Assembly (NCBI GenBank): GCA_002077045.2
Contig: KZ111192.1
Location: 62,001 to 126,000 of the forward strand
DNA length: 64,000 nt
Direction: 5' to 3'
From: Rachicladosporium sp. CCFEE 5018
Lineage: Eukaryota > Ascomycota > Dothideomycetes > Cladosporiales > Cladosporiaceae
Shown here: piece by piece, positions 19,335 through 30,179 of the stretch
How positions within the stretch are numbered: the first letter of the stretch is position 1
Layout: each line of letters starts with the position of its first letter
Position numbers and translations under genes: made by a program
The notes under the pieces: generated by a model
Seen by the model: the letters and a program-made list of their open reading frames with translations, nothing else
Database searches by the model: none
Told to the model about the DNA's origin: nothing

Positions 19335-21746
19335 TCGGACATTGGAGCCCCGCTTCGTCGAAGGCCTCGATATGCGACGAGACGAGCGCGACTCGTGGTC
19401 ATAGGCTCCTTGGATGTACGGACAGATGCTACACTTCGAGATGCATGCCTTGGCGCTGTTTGGAGGCATCTGCGCAAAGCATTCGCAGTCGTATGCAGGA
19501 CAATTTCCAATACCACCGTCGCTTCTCCGAATGTGTGGATCTTAGGTAACGCTGACACAGCCTTGGCTGCGGCAGTCCTACTCTCCATCAGAGCGCTGGT
19601 GAGAGACAGCAAGGTCGAGGAGACAACTACCGAAGAGTCCCATCTCTCACGAGGGCTGCATGTCAGATTAGCGAATCTGGACGCGCGTGTAGACGCGCAG
19701 GACTGTTCCAGTCACCGGGAGAAGGAAAGAACCATTTCGCATCTCGACGAAAGTCTGGATTGTTCCCTAGCAGTGCAGGACGGTGCTCAAGCCCCGAGCG
19801 CTCGACCGTACCATTGACACCGCTGACGTGCTACCGCATGCTCAAGGGCTAGCTACACGCGACGGACAAAATCAAATTTCTGAACTCCCGCAAGCCCTCA
19901 ACGACGCTCGCGTCGACCTGCAGTCTCCTCCTGATCAGCGTCGCCGCCGTGCCCAGGACACATGGCGAAAATGGAGATCCAGCCTCGCCGGGTCCTGCGC
20001 CAGGAGATGTCAAGCTATTGCGCAAATTCTCAATCGCAACTCGGAAGCGTTGCATGCAGTTTGAGAGGTGACAGGCCTCGAAGTCCGAGAGGTTCAAGAT
20101 AATACGACGATGGATGCGAATGCCAGCAGGGAGGTGAGGTCTGCAACTCTACAAGTCGTCAATTTAAGCATACGTCCTCGCGTGCGACCGTTGCGACCGT
20201 TGTCGGCAGCAACCGAGTCCAATCAGCGGTGAAGCACGTCCCAAATAGGAAGTAGCCATCGACATCCCCAAAACTCGTGGCCGCTTCTTCTCCGTCACCA
20301 TCAAACACTTCAACGTTTAGTCGACATGCATCAATGCCTCCGAGTGAACATCTTACTTTCACCTGGAGACGAACTTGCAACCTTACGTGATTGGTACTCA
20401 TCAGGCCTGAATCGCGGGAACGAGTGACGCGGCGTGCGATGCGAACGCATTACCGTCACCCAGCTTATGCCAGGATCTAGGTGTACTGTTACTCTGCGTT
20501 GCAAGCGTGCCCGGTCATGGGGGTAGAACATTGACGGCTTCGCGCTGCATTCATATACGAGTCGATCACGAGCCAGCTCCGGTGTACCGAGTTGATCACC
20601 TCGTTCACCGCTTCACTGGCCGATGTCTAATGGACGATAACTACCATATCAATACTGAGCCTCTCCTCGGAAGGCTCGTTGCTTCTCAGGCCTGCCGATC
20701 CCTATCACGCGCAGGATTCGGTTCGGCGTCTGAGTACATGTGGCCCTTCCAACCTCTCACTCTCGCTGCTGGACTAGCATCGATACTGGATGACCACCGA
20801 ATGCCGGGGTTGGACGTGAATTACACCAACGTTGCTGGTGCGTGTTGGTCGTGGGCTCAGTCGAGCCGGAGAGCCGATGCAGTGCCATATGACACCTATC
20901 TCGCGGGGAAGTAACCATCGAGCACCGTAGCTGGCCGTGAAATCACGCCACTACCTTACCTAGGCCCCTCATCACAGCTCAATCGCGCGAAGGAAGTGTC
21001 CGTGGCAGCTCGTGAATTTGCTGTGCCCATAAGGGCTCGACGGCTTCGTGACCACCGTGAGGTCTTGTCGACTAGATGAGTGACGCTATATAGTCATTTG
21101 CGGCCTTGTCAGTCCTTAACACTGTGATTATCAAGCCTTGACAGATCTTGAGGTCATGTTGGGAATGAAGTAGAGTACCAGGTGATATTTGGTGGACAGA
21201 TGTATTTGAACTTCTCAAGTTCGACTTGGGACTTATTCGAAATGCTTCTAGCACACCTCAATGTGGACGCATCGGCATTAAACTGAGCACCTATATACTC
21301 ACATACATCAAGCTACAATCATACCCAGCAGATGTCTACATAGTGCAATACATATTGACGCAGAGACATCGCCGTCGCAAAGCAGCTAACCCTAAGTTGT
21401 GGTTGGGGTTGCGTAACCCTGACCCTTGACCTTCAAATGACCTCCACACACGAACAGTAGCAATGACCGATGCACATCATCATGCTGTCCGGCAGGCAGA
21501 ACGCCGAGATCAAAGCGATCATTCGGTCCATTTAATGGTCGTGAAGAACCGCTTGATCTCAGTCATCTCAAATGCGCCGTGGAAGATATCGACGAATCGA
21601 TACAGTCGCGTCCATACGCGCAGCAAGTCTGACATGTGAAGTCTGCTTCCACACCATATTGTCTACCATTGCACGCTTGTTGTCCGTCTCATGCCTCCAA
21701 AAGCTCATCATGGCTCTTGCACGCCCCAGCAAAGGCGAGACAGACG
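19335..21746. other. Accessory region without a recognisable gene, about 2.4 kb
   Basis: Only short overlapping frames are present. The best is a plus-strand frame of 135 codons ending at 20914, without known motifs. A short stretch at about 21385-21425 has telomere-like words (TAACCCTAA, GGTTGGGGTT, AACCCTGACCC). I see no transposase or reverse-transcriptase motifs. It looks like decayed sequence. Confidence 0.4.
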
Positions 21747-23044
21747 ATGGTGAACAAGGTCTCATTGCCTCCACAATCGTACTGCCCCGTTCAATCTCCT
21801 AAGTCTCCCTCACTTTTATCCTAACGCGTCGACAGGACCTGGCCTTGACCCCGATCCGACCCTTCGTCTCCCGCCCTGCCCTGCGCACATATCTGAAGAC
21901 CTTCCTGCTACTGAGCACTGCTCTTGTGCTGTTCGCGGCCGCTTGTACGGCATACGCGACATTTTACTGGAACTACGTACCCGCACTCGGCTTTGAGAGG
22001 GAAGCATGGCTGCAATTCGATGATGTACACGGTGCCTTTCCTGGCACTGGGGGAGAAAGAGGAGGTGGGGATGAGCTATTCAAGGCAACAGTCACGCATC
22101 CATGGGCTGAGGTCGACTTGCGTGAAGAGGTGGCCAGTCAACAGGGCTACGATGTTGTGGTTGAGGTCACGCTGCCGAGGACACAAGGCAATCGGGAGGC
22201 AGGGAATTGGATGCTGGATGTCTCGCTGCTCGCATCCCCGACGCGAACATCTGGCGACTCTGAGGTACTCGCCCGAAGTCGAAGACCAGCGATCATGACC
22301 TACCGCTCTTCACCCACGGAGCTAGTCCACCGTCTAGCAAGCCTGCCACGAGCACTCGTCTCAACGCAGCAGAGCGAAGCTGAGACCCTCGTCCTCCCGA
22401 TCTTCGATCAGGTGAGCTTCCCCAAGGGCTCCACGAATCTGCCCTCTACCCTCCGGCTCGAGCTGCAGAGCCCCCGGAGACTAGAGATCTACTCCGTCCT
22501 CGTCAAATTCCGAGCACGCTTCCGGGGACTGCGATGGCTAATGTACAACCATCGTCTTCTTTCGGCCTTCATCTTCATCTCCGCGTTCTGGGGCGTGGAG
22601 GTAGTGGTAGCTGGGATAGTGTGGCTGCTCGTGGCTTCGAAAATCAGCGGCCCTAGCGACAAAGTGCCCGAAGGTAAAACGGTGCAGAGAGGGCGCGTCA
22701 AGCACGAGCACGACGACGATGACGGGGTAGTAGGCATGTCCGATACCGAGCGCCAGTTCCCTACGCTCTCCAGTCAAGCACCTCTGCGCTACCGCGCTGT
22801 AAAAGAGGAGGGACCTGGCGTGGTAAAGATCGAAGCAGAGGAGGAGATCTCAGCGCAAGACTTGCGGGACGCTCTACCTGTGGGTGTGGAAGCGGATGAC
22901 GAAGACGAAGACGCAGACCTGTTCCTCGACTCAGGCATAGGGACGAGTCTGGAGAGCAGTAACACGCGGCCTGGAGGCAGCGTGCGGAAACGAAGAAGCA
23001 GGGATAGAGGGCCGCCAGGACCCGTGAATGATGGAGGGTGGTAG
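21747..23044 (+). CDS. SEI1: Seipin-like lipid-droplet assembly protein
   Basis: Main exon 21836-23044. A branch/acceptor pair (CCTAAC at 21819-21824, GACAG at 21831-21835) implies an upstream exon, and the best candidate is a tiny one (ATG 21747 to 21758), although its GTCTCA donor is weak, so the start is uncertain. The main exon has a first membrane span (LLLSTALVLFAAACTAYATF), the YVPALGF motif after it, a luminal beta-sandwich with FPKGSTNLPSTLRLEL, a second span near residues 240-265 (FIFISAFWGVEVVVAGIVWL), and a long acidic cytosolic tail. Seipins form ER rings at lipid-droplet contact sites. The order span, luminal domain, span identifies the family well. Confidence 0.85.
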
Positions 23045-23116
23045 GTAGATGAAGGATGAACTTGGCAACAATGCACACGATTTTTAAATCCTACAACCCC
23101 TCGTCAAATACCCCCA

Positions 23117-25723
23117 TCACAACCCCACGCTCCGCCCCGCCTCCCCAAGCACCTCCCACACCCGCCCCGGCAATTTCCACCGGATCAACCCCGCAAACGT
23201 CATCACATCCCCCGCCATACCCCTAAACTCCTCCACCAGCCTCCCATTACCCTCTGTTCTCATATCCATAGCTCTCAAATGCGCGACCTGGTTGGCGATA
23301 CCGATCATAGCCCAGATCATTGCGTGCCCGATGGTATTAGCTAGCACAACAGGCGATCGATTGAACGATGTGGCCTTGGCGCGAATTGCGGTTGTGTTGC
23401 TGTTGGTGGAGAGGGGGAGGATGTCGGAGGTGCGGATATACTATAAGAGGGATTGTTAGTGGGCTGTATGGACAATGGGGGATAAAGTGGAGGGGACTTG
23501 GACGTACATCGATCGCGTTGGCCCATTGGCCTTGTTCTAGAGCGTTGCGGGCGTCTGCTAGCAGGAGCAGGACGTTACAGGAATCTCGCGTTATGACACT
23601 GAGCTTGCTGGAGTACTGGTGGTTGCTGAAGTAGAGGTTTCGGAAGTTTGCGGCTAGCTGCACGGGGTCGTCGACGGCGGTAAGACTCAGACTGCCTTGC
23701 GCCGCTTGCTGGTCTTCTTGCTGACGCGGACGCAGTGGCGTCAGTTTCTGCGGCTGCTCACCCAGCTCGGTCGTTAAGGCAAGGGAGACGGCTTGATTGA
23801 CGATCTGCACGACTTTGTCGTAGTCTTGGGCCAGGTGGAAGAGGAGCGCAGCATCGGTTGTGCGAGTCTGGTCTTCAGCTGTGCGAGCTGCAACAAGAGT
23901 GATGTGGCGCATAAAGTCTTCTTCGCTGTCGAGGCCGATCAAGCTAAGGCGGGACTCGATGGAGCCGGGTATGCGCTGGCCATCGGTGCGGATGTCGCCG
24001 AGCAGGGAGGCGAAGTCGCGGGTCTCGAGAACGAGCTCAGTGAGCGCTTGGTGGCAGAGCTCGCGCTGCGCTTTGCCGAGATCGCCGTCAAGGTCAGCGT
24101 TCAGACAGATCAGAGCAATATAATCGACTGCGGCCGTCGAGTCCGCTGTCCTGAAGTCACGAGTGTACAGTCCGATCATGCTCGCGAACGCTATCTGTGG
24201 CTGCTGGCGTGTCGTCGTGGTCAACAACTGCTCCCCATCACTCACGTGGCTCACTCTCAATAGCCCGTAGCAGTCCAGCGCAATCGCAAAGTGCGCTGCC
24301 GCGATATGATTGATGCTCTGCAAATGCGCCACAGCCTGCTCGAACGACCCAGCGATGATTTGCATGAAGAACCACGTCGTTGGCGCATTCGGCACATCAC
24401 TGTTGCCCGTAAAGAAGCGCTCCCCAATGTCCTTGAATGAGAGGCGAAGCTCATCGAGCCCGAATGCTTCGTGCGAGTACTCGTCAACCCGACTGTACTC
24501 CCGAGCGAGACTGAATTGTAGCCACATCCAGTCCAGCATGTCGCCACTTATCTTCTCTAAGCTGCGACGCGTGAGGTCGCAGCGGCCGATGACCTTATAG
24601 CAGGCCATGCGATACGGGTCGATGCTGTCTTCGGGCGCAAGCTTGGCACGTTGAGTGTAGTCATTGTTGATGTCAGTCTGTTGCTGAGGTGGCAGCCGGT
24701 GATCGGGACTCTGCACGTAGGCTCGCAGGTAGCCAATGAAGCGTCTGTCGATGTTTCTGAACGCTGCCTGGTTCTCTTCCACGTATGCGAGCGCATCGTC
24801 GAAGAGACCACAGCGGATGAGATAGTAGATCAGCACCCAGCAGTAGTCCTCGCCGACTTGCTGCAGCACCTCCATATCAACGCCCAACTCTTTGCGCGAG
24901 GCTTTGAAGCGACTGTAGCCCTTGATAGTTGCAATGTTCGTAGGCACACCACCAACGTTGGCCTCGCGCGGGTTTCTACTTACAGTACCTTGCGCTTGGC
25001 CGAGGTAGAGTTCCTCGAGGAAAGCTCTCGAGCCATCAAGAATCCTCTTGCGCATAGCCACTGCACCTTTGCTGGCAGCCGTCTCGGAGAGGTAATCGGC
25101 AGCATACTGCCTAGGCTTCAGTGCGCCGGCTTCTGATACCGCCTCCTTCGATGCATCCTCCCCAACGATCTTCTGGAGAGCACCGTAGGCATGCACCAGC
25201 ATTGAATTATCCTCGCCCGTCGGCTCTGCCTCAACAGAACCGAATCTGTCCAGGATGGGGAACGCTTTGCTCGCAAGTCTTGCGACGTTGAGATCCTTGA
25301 CGCGCGCCGAGTACTTCTCCTGCTTCAGACGCTGCACGCGGTCTTCGGGCGCCAGTCGTGTGCCGTCATTGCCATTGACACCACCAAATTGACTTCCACG
25401 CATTCCGCTTGGTCCAGGTGTACCAATGACAGACTTCGCAAGCCCAGGAACGCCGAATGATTTGCCATTCGTAGTAGTTGCGCCGAACCTGCTCTTTCGA
25501 CCCGAACGCCCAAAACCGCCAGTCTCTCCAGGCGCAAAAGTGCTGCGACCTCCATCTTCTATCTCTTGAGGTTTACGCAGCCCGAAGTGCTCGTAGATGC
25601 GTTGTGTCTGCGCAGCCCAGTCGACATCGTGGAGTTGCTCGTCGATCATCTTGTTGAAATCGTCTTGCGCTCTCTTCACGCGGCTGTCAACGAGCGTTTG
25701 GAAGTCGTTGAAGTGCTTGCGCG
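23117..25723 (-). CDS. NIC96: Nucleoporin NIC96/Nup93 (5' partial at gap)
   Basis: Exons 25723-23508 and 23440-23117, joined by a 67-nt intron (GTACGT, CACTAAC, TTATAG; phase 0). The frame is open into the scaffold gap, so the first coiled-coil residues are missing. Visible parts include an N-terminal region (QTLVDSRVKRAQDDFNKM), Gly/Ser-rich linker, then the helical ACE1-type solenoid (DYCWVLIYYLIRCGLFDDAL, FSLAREYSRVDEYSHEAFGLD) and the C-terminal end ANTIGHAMIWAMIGIANQVA. Nic96 is a structural scaffold subunit of the nuclear pore inner ring. It converges with seipin on the left and is divergent from the importin gene across the gap. Confidence 0.88.
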
Positions 25724-25823
25724 NNNNNNNNNNNNNNNNNNNNNNNNNNNNNNNNNNNNNNNNNNNNNNNNNNNNNNNNNNNNNNNNNNNNNNNNNNNNN
25801 NNNNNNNNNNNNNNNNNNNNNNN
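25724..25823. other. Assembly gap (100 N) between two divergent genes
   Basis: It hides the 5' end of NIC96, the shared promoter and roughly the first third of the importin. The real gap must therefore be more than 1 kb, and the 100 N are nominal. The continuous frame seen through it is an artefact. Confidence 0.9.
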
Positions 25824-27839
25824 AAAGCCCGGCGGAAACAGACGTTCGAGATCCTGACCTTCATTAACAATATCGTCAGCATCTACGAGTCAGCGCCGGA
25901 TGATCGGAAGAACCCGCGAGAGAAGGAGGGTGCTCTGCGTATGATAGGCACTCTATCAAGTGTCATTCTCGGGAAAAAGAGCCCGATCGCAGATCAGGTC
26001 GAGTACTTCTTCGTGCGACACGTCTTCCCTGAGTTCCGAAGTCCGCATGGCTTCTTGCGTGCACGAGCATGCGACACACTGGAGAAATTTGAGTCGCTGG
26101 ACTTCAAAGATCCCAATAACCTCACAATCATCTACCGGAACATACTGGAGTCTATGGCGGACCCGGACCTGCCTGTGCGAGTAGAGGCTGCTCTCGCGCT
26201 ACAGCCGCTGATCAGACATGACCCCATTCGGACTATGATGCAACAGAACATACCTCAGATCATGCAACAGCTGCTCAAGCTTGCGAATGAGGTGGATGTT
26301 GATGCACTGGCGAACGTGATGGAGGACTTCGTGGAAGTTTTTGCCGCGGAGCTGACGCCGTTCGCTGTGGCCCTGAGTGAGCAACTGCGAGATACATACA
26401 TTCGCATAGTTCGCGAGCTGATCGAGCGCAATAACTCGAAGGAGGGCGATGCAGACTACGGCGACTTCCTGGACGATAAAAGTATCACAGCGCTAGGTGT
26501 GCTGCAGACCATCGGAACCCTCATCCTAACTCTCGAGAGCACGCCCGACGTCTTGGCACACCTGGAGACCATCCTCATGCCAGTCATCACCATCACACTG
26601 GAGCACAAGCTCTACGACTTGTACAACGAGGTCTTCGAGATCATCGACAGCTGCACTTTCGCGGCAAAGGTCATCTCGCCCACCATGTGGCAAGCCTTCG
26701 AGCTCATACACCGCACCTTCAAAGCTGGTGCTGAGCTATATCTGGAAGACATGCTCCCTGCACTCGAGAACTTTGTCAACTACGGCTGGCGAACACTCCT
26801 CGAAAAGCAGCAGTACCTCGACGCAATCATGGACATGATCCGCACAATCTTCAAAGACGAGAAAGTCGGCGGTGTAGACAGAATATGCGGCTGCAAGCTG
26901 GCTGAGATCCTGATGCTCAATCTGCGAGGTGGAATCGACGCCTACATTCCTGAGTTCATGTCGCTAGCCATGCACATCCTGCTCAACGACGAGTTGAAAG
27001 TGAAGTCCTACCGCATACACCTCATGGAGATGGTGATCAACGGGCTGTACTACAACCCGCGACTTGCCATCAATGTGCTGGAAGCGAATGGTTGGACGAA
27101 TAAGTTCTTTAGTCTATGGTTCTCGAGTATTGATAGCTTCACACGGGTGCATGATAAGAAGCTTTCGATTGGCGCGATAACGCAGCTGCTGACGCTGAGA
27201 GGAGATGAGGTGCCTCATAGCGTGCAGCAGGGCTGGCCGCGGTTGCTACAGGGTATCGTGCGGTTGTTCCAGACACTGCCAGCAGCACTGAAGAACCGGG
27301 AAGAGGCGCAGAAGGAGGACGACTTTGGGCTTGGTGGCGAGTATGATGACGACGATGAGGAAGAAGAGGAATGGGAAGGTGAAGACTGGGATCATGAGGA
27401 GACGGAGGAGGCTGCCGATGTGAAGGACGAGAGTACGGCATACCTTGACTTCCTGTCGCAGCAGGCATCGAAGTTCAATGCTGCAGTTGGCGATGATGAC
27501 GGCGATGACGAGCTAGAGGAGGAGAGCTTGCTGGAGACGCCGCTGGATCAGATGGAGCCGTATAGCACGTTCAAGACGGCTCTTCAAGGTATGTCGACTG
27601 CGTGGTTGGCATTCTGCCTTATGGAACACCCGACTGACACCGTTACAGATCTCTCCGAAGCTCAGCCACAGCTCTACGCCCAGCTCACCGCTGCCCTCTC
27701 GCCCGAAGAACAGGCTATAGTCAAGACCGTCGTCGAAGAGGCCGATCGGAGAGCTGTCGTGGCTGCACAGGAGGCGGCGACAGCTCAGCAACAACAAGAC
27801 GGTGCGACAGCCCCTCCTGCCGCTGGCGTGGCGGGCTGA
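25824..27839 (+). CDS. Importin-beta family transporter, Sxm1/Nmd5 (importin-7/8) type (5' partial)
   Basis: Exons from the gap to 27588 and 27649-27839, with a 60-nt intron (GTATGT, ACTGAC, TTACAG). The intron is a multiple of three and stop-free, so the unspliced frame also reads through. HEAT-repeat helices include EGALRMIGTLSSVI, VFPEFRSPHGFLRARAC, FLDDKSITALGVLQTIGTL and VNYGWRTLLEKQQYLDAIMD, followed by a C-terminal acidic loop (EYDDDDEEEEEWEGEDW) typical of importin-7/8 relatives. These carry ribosomal proteins, tRNA-maturation factors and transcription factors into the nucleus. By comparison with family length (about 1040) some 370-400 N-terminal residues are lost in the gap. Confidence 0.85.
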   Translation, partial: KARRKQTFEILTFINNIVSIYESAPDDRKNPREKEGALRMIGTLSSVILGKKSPIADQVEYFFVRHVFPEFRSPHGFLRARACDTLEKFESLDFKDPNNLTIIYRNILESMADPDLPVRVEAALALQPLIRHDPIRTMMQQNIPQIMQQLLKLANEVDVDALANVMEDFVEVFAAELTPFAVALSEQLRDTYIRIVRELIERNNSKEGDADYGDFLDDKSITALGVLQTIGTLILTLESTPDVLAHLETILMPVITITLEHKLYDLYNEVFEIIDSCTFAAKVISPTMWQAFELIHRTFKAGAELYLEDMLPALENFVNYGWRTLLEKQQYLDAIMDMIRTIFKDEKVGGVDRICGCKLAEILMLNLRGGIDAYIPEFMSLAMHILLNDELKVKSYRIHLMEMVINGLYYNPRLAINVLEANGWTNKFFSLWFSSIDSFTRVHDKKLSIGAITQLLTLRGDEVPHSVQQGWPRLLQGIVRLFQTLPAALKNREEAQKEDDFGLGGEYDDDDEEEEEWEGEDWDHEETEEAADVKDESTAYLDFLSQQASKFNAAVGDDDGDDELEEESLLETPLDQMEPYSTFKTALQGMSTAWLAFCLMEHPTDTVTDLSEAQPQLYAQLTAALSPEEQAIVKTVVEEADRRAVVAAQEAATAQQQQDGATAPPAAGVAG

Positions 27840-30179
27840 GGCAACGTCGCTGATGAATCTCATGACATAGTGAATGCCTCGCCACTTGCGCAGCTCGACT
27901 GAGGAGTCCTCAATTGCCGCAGCTGGAAGGAGCGCAATGTGAAAACTTTAAAAGGAAGCAGAGACCGGGTATGCGGATTGCTCCCGTGGCAGAGCGAACA
28001 CTGCAGATGCACAGCGTGGCAGCTCTGCACGGCATACGGCTGCTTACATGCGTTGTCCTCGTACCTGTCTTGCAGAGCAGTGACGCGGCCGGGCGAAAGA
28101 AAATACCCCTTGTCTACCTAGATAGATAGCATAGTGCAGCGTTATGAACATCATTCACGAAAGCTAGCTCGCTCGCGCAATTTGTCACTGGTGTGCATCT
28201 CATGGGTGCTGTGGTGTAAGACGGCAGTTAGGCAGCTGAATGCAAATGCATGCAGAGGAGCTGCATGAGTAATGGCTTTGGCAGCTGCCAATGCTGTGCT
28301 GCGATTATGGCGAGGCGAGGTAGTCATGTATGCAGCTTCGACTTCACAGACTACAACTCCAACGACCACTGAGGAGGTGTTTAGTTAGTCATGTAAGGTA
28401 GCGCTGATTTACATCCAGTCGCTTGCAAAAGCCTGTATTCACGCATGAGCCGACTCGATGGTGGGCACTAATCTGTGTGATCATGACGCCTGCGGAAGGA
28501 GCTCGGCATCTGGGACTGTTCCTTCCGTGGCTCAGGATATGCTACACCCGGCGAACAGTCTCCCTCACTCTCTGCTTCAGCACCACTCACTGATGGTCAT
28601 CTACGTCGATCGGTTGTGTTGGGGATGCTTTAGCATTTTGGACGGAGAGGTTCGCTATGACTGACGAGATGACTGCAAGCGGCTGTTTGGGTTGGCCGAA
28701 ATGACAATAATAACTCGCATGCACGCACTCAACGCGAGGAACAAAGAAGTGGAGCAGTGTCCGACGGGGACAAAGGGCCGGGCGGAGTGCCTTGTAGAAT
28801 GTCCAGACTATTGTTTGTAGCTTGGCGCGGAAGTCGACAGCGGCAACAGCTGGAAATCGGCATCATAACGGCCGTCAGACGGCTGCATCGCGCCTCGCCT
28901 TGCACTTTGTCTTGCCAGGAAGGAGCGACCCCGATGAAGTCAGAGTGCGTTTTGATGTGCATGTCGTTTCTCTAGCTCGGCTGTCGACGAAGCAGGGCGT
29001 GGGTGGCAGAGAGAAGATTGTTTAGCAATAATACACAAAGGCTTGGCTGTCGGTGCCGTGTGGGTCGCCATCTGCAACAGACTTTGAATTGCCACGCTGC
29101 CAGCACGAGGAGTCACCACATCGTGTCCACGGCCGCGGGACATCAACTGTCGCTGCCTGTTGCTGTTTCTGCGAGGTGTGGGATCATATACCCAGAAACG
29201 GGACTGTCTATTCGAGTCGTGTCGGCGGATCAGCCCTTGCGCAAAGCGGTAATCTCGGGGCTCGTTGCGCTCATTGCTGCCCTGTGCGTTGATTCGTAGT
29301 GAGGTGGTCTCATCAAAAGACTGGCTTGTGACACGCTCGCCCTGTCAACGCCTGCTCTTTCACGAGCGCGACGGAGGACTCGACGCGAAACTTTGCATCG
29401 TCACCACTGCCGCGCCTCACTCGCAGTCAACAAGTTTCTTTTCCGCAGGCGACAGTTTGGAGGTGTTGGTACTTTGCGGCACACCGAAAGTCTCTGCACG
29501 GCCATCCGCGTCGACTTTGCCGACTCTCCCCGGCCGCCGTGCACCCGGACATTCTTGACACAGCAAACCTGCACGCCGCTCACAACATCACGCTCTTTGC
29601 CAGCACTGCGATCTTTGCATCACCGTCGCGCCACTTCACGGCAAGCGGGTATGAGAGCGAGTAGTCTCTGACACTTCCGGTCACTGCTACGAGGAACCAC
29701 TCTCACCGTGCGACGACCCCCTGGGCTTCCGCTACACGACCCTACGACTCACTCATCACGGACGAGCTATTCACTTAGCCACGTCTGTGCCGATAGCACT
29801 GCCTAGAAGACTATATCTGGATTCTACTGCCTGCGATTTTATTGCGAATACGTCTTTGACACTTCGCACTCGCTTTGGCCATTCCATCTACGACGTCACG
29901 TCAGCAGAAGCAGACATCATACAAGTCACTTGCACCGCATCGCAGTGACGGGAACAAACACATCGATCGCCATTTGGCATTACCATTTCATCGCCACTGC
30001 ATGAACGGACTTCAGTGAACGCCTCTGCTCTTAAGTGAGCGCAGGTGTTGGGGCTAAGGTGGTGAGGTGAAGAGTTGGAAGCGGTCAGTCACGCTTGGAA
30101 GATTATCACTTTTGATCTTCACTGACACCAGGATCAGGTCGTGTATATCACGTCCGCTCGGTCGATATCTGTTGCAATC
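27840..30179. other. Intergenic, 2.3 kb, probable long 5' leader/promoter of the cyclin gene
   Basis: No frame longer than about 100 codons and no recognisable motif. The last 700 bp are C/T-rich and contain several short upstream ATG frames, consistent with a long regulated leader for the cyclin gene at 30180. Confidence 0.45.

Noticed and set aside
20507..20914. 135-codon frame as a gene
   Set aside because: No motif, no promoter or splice context, and no paralogue in the window.
25566..25900. A single frame running through the second N gap
   Set aside because: The left part is antisense to NIC96. The N run only masks a boundary between two different genes.
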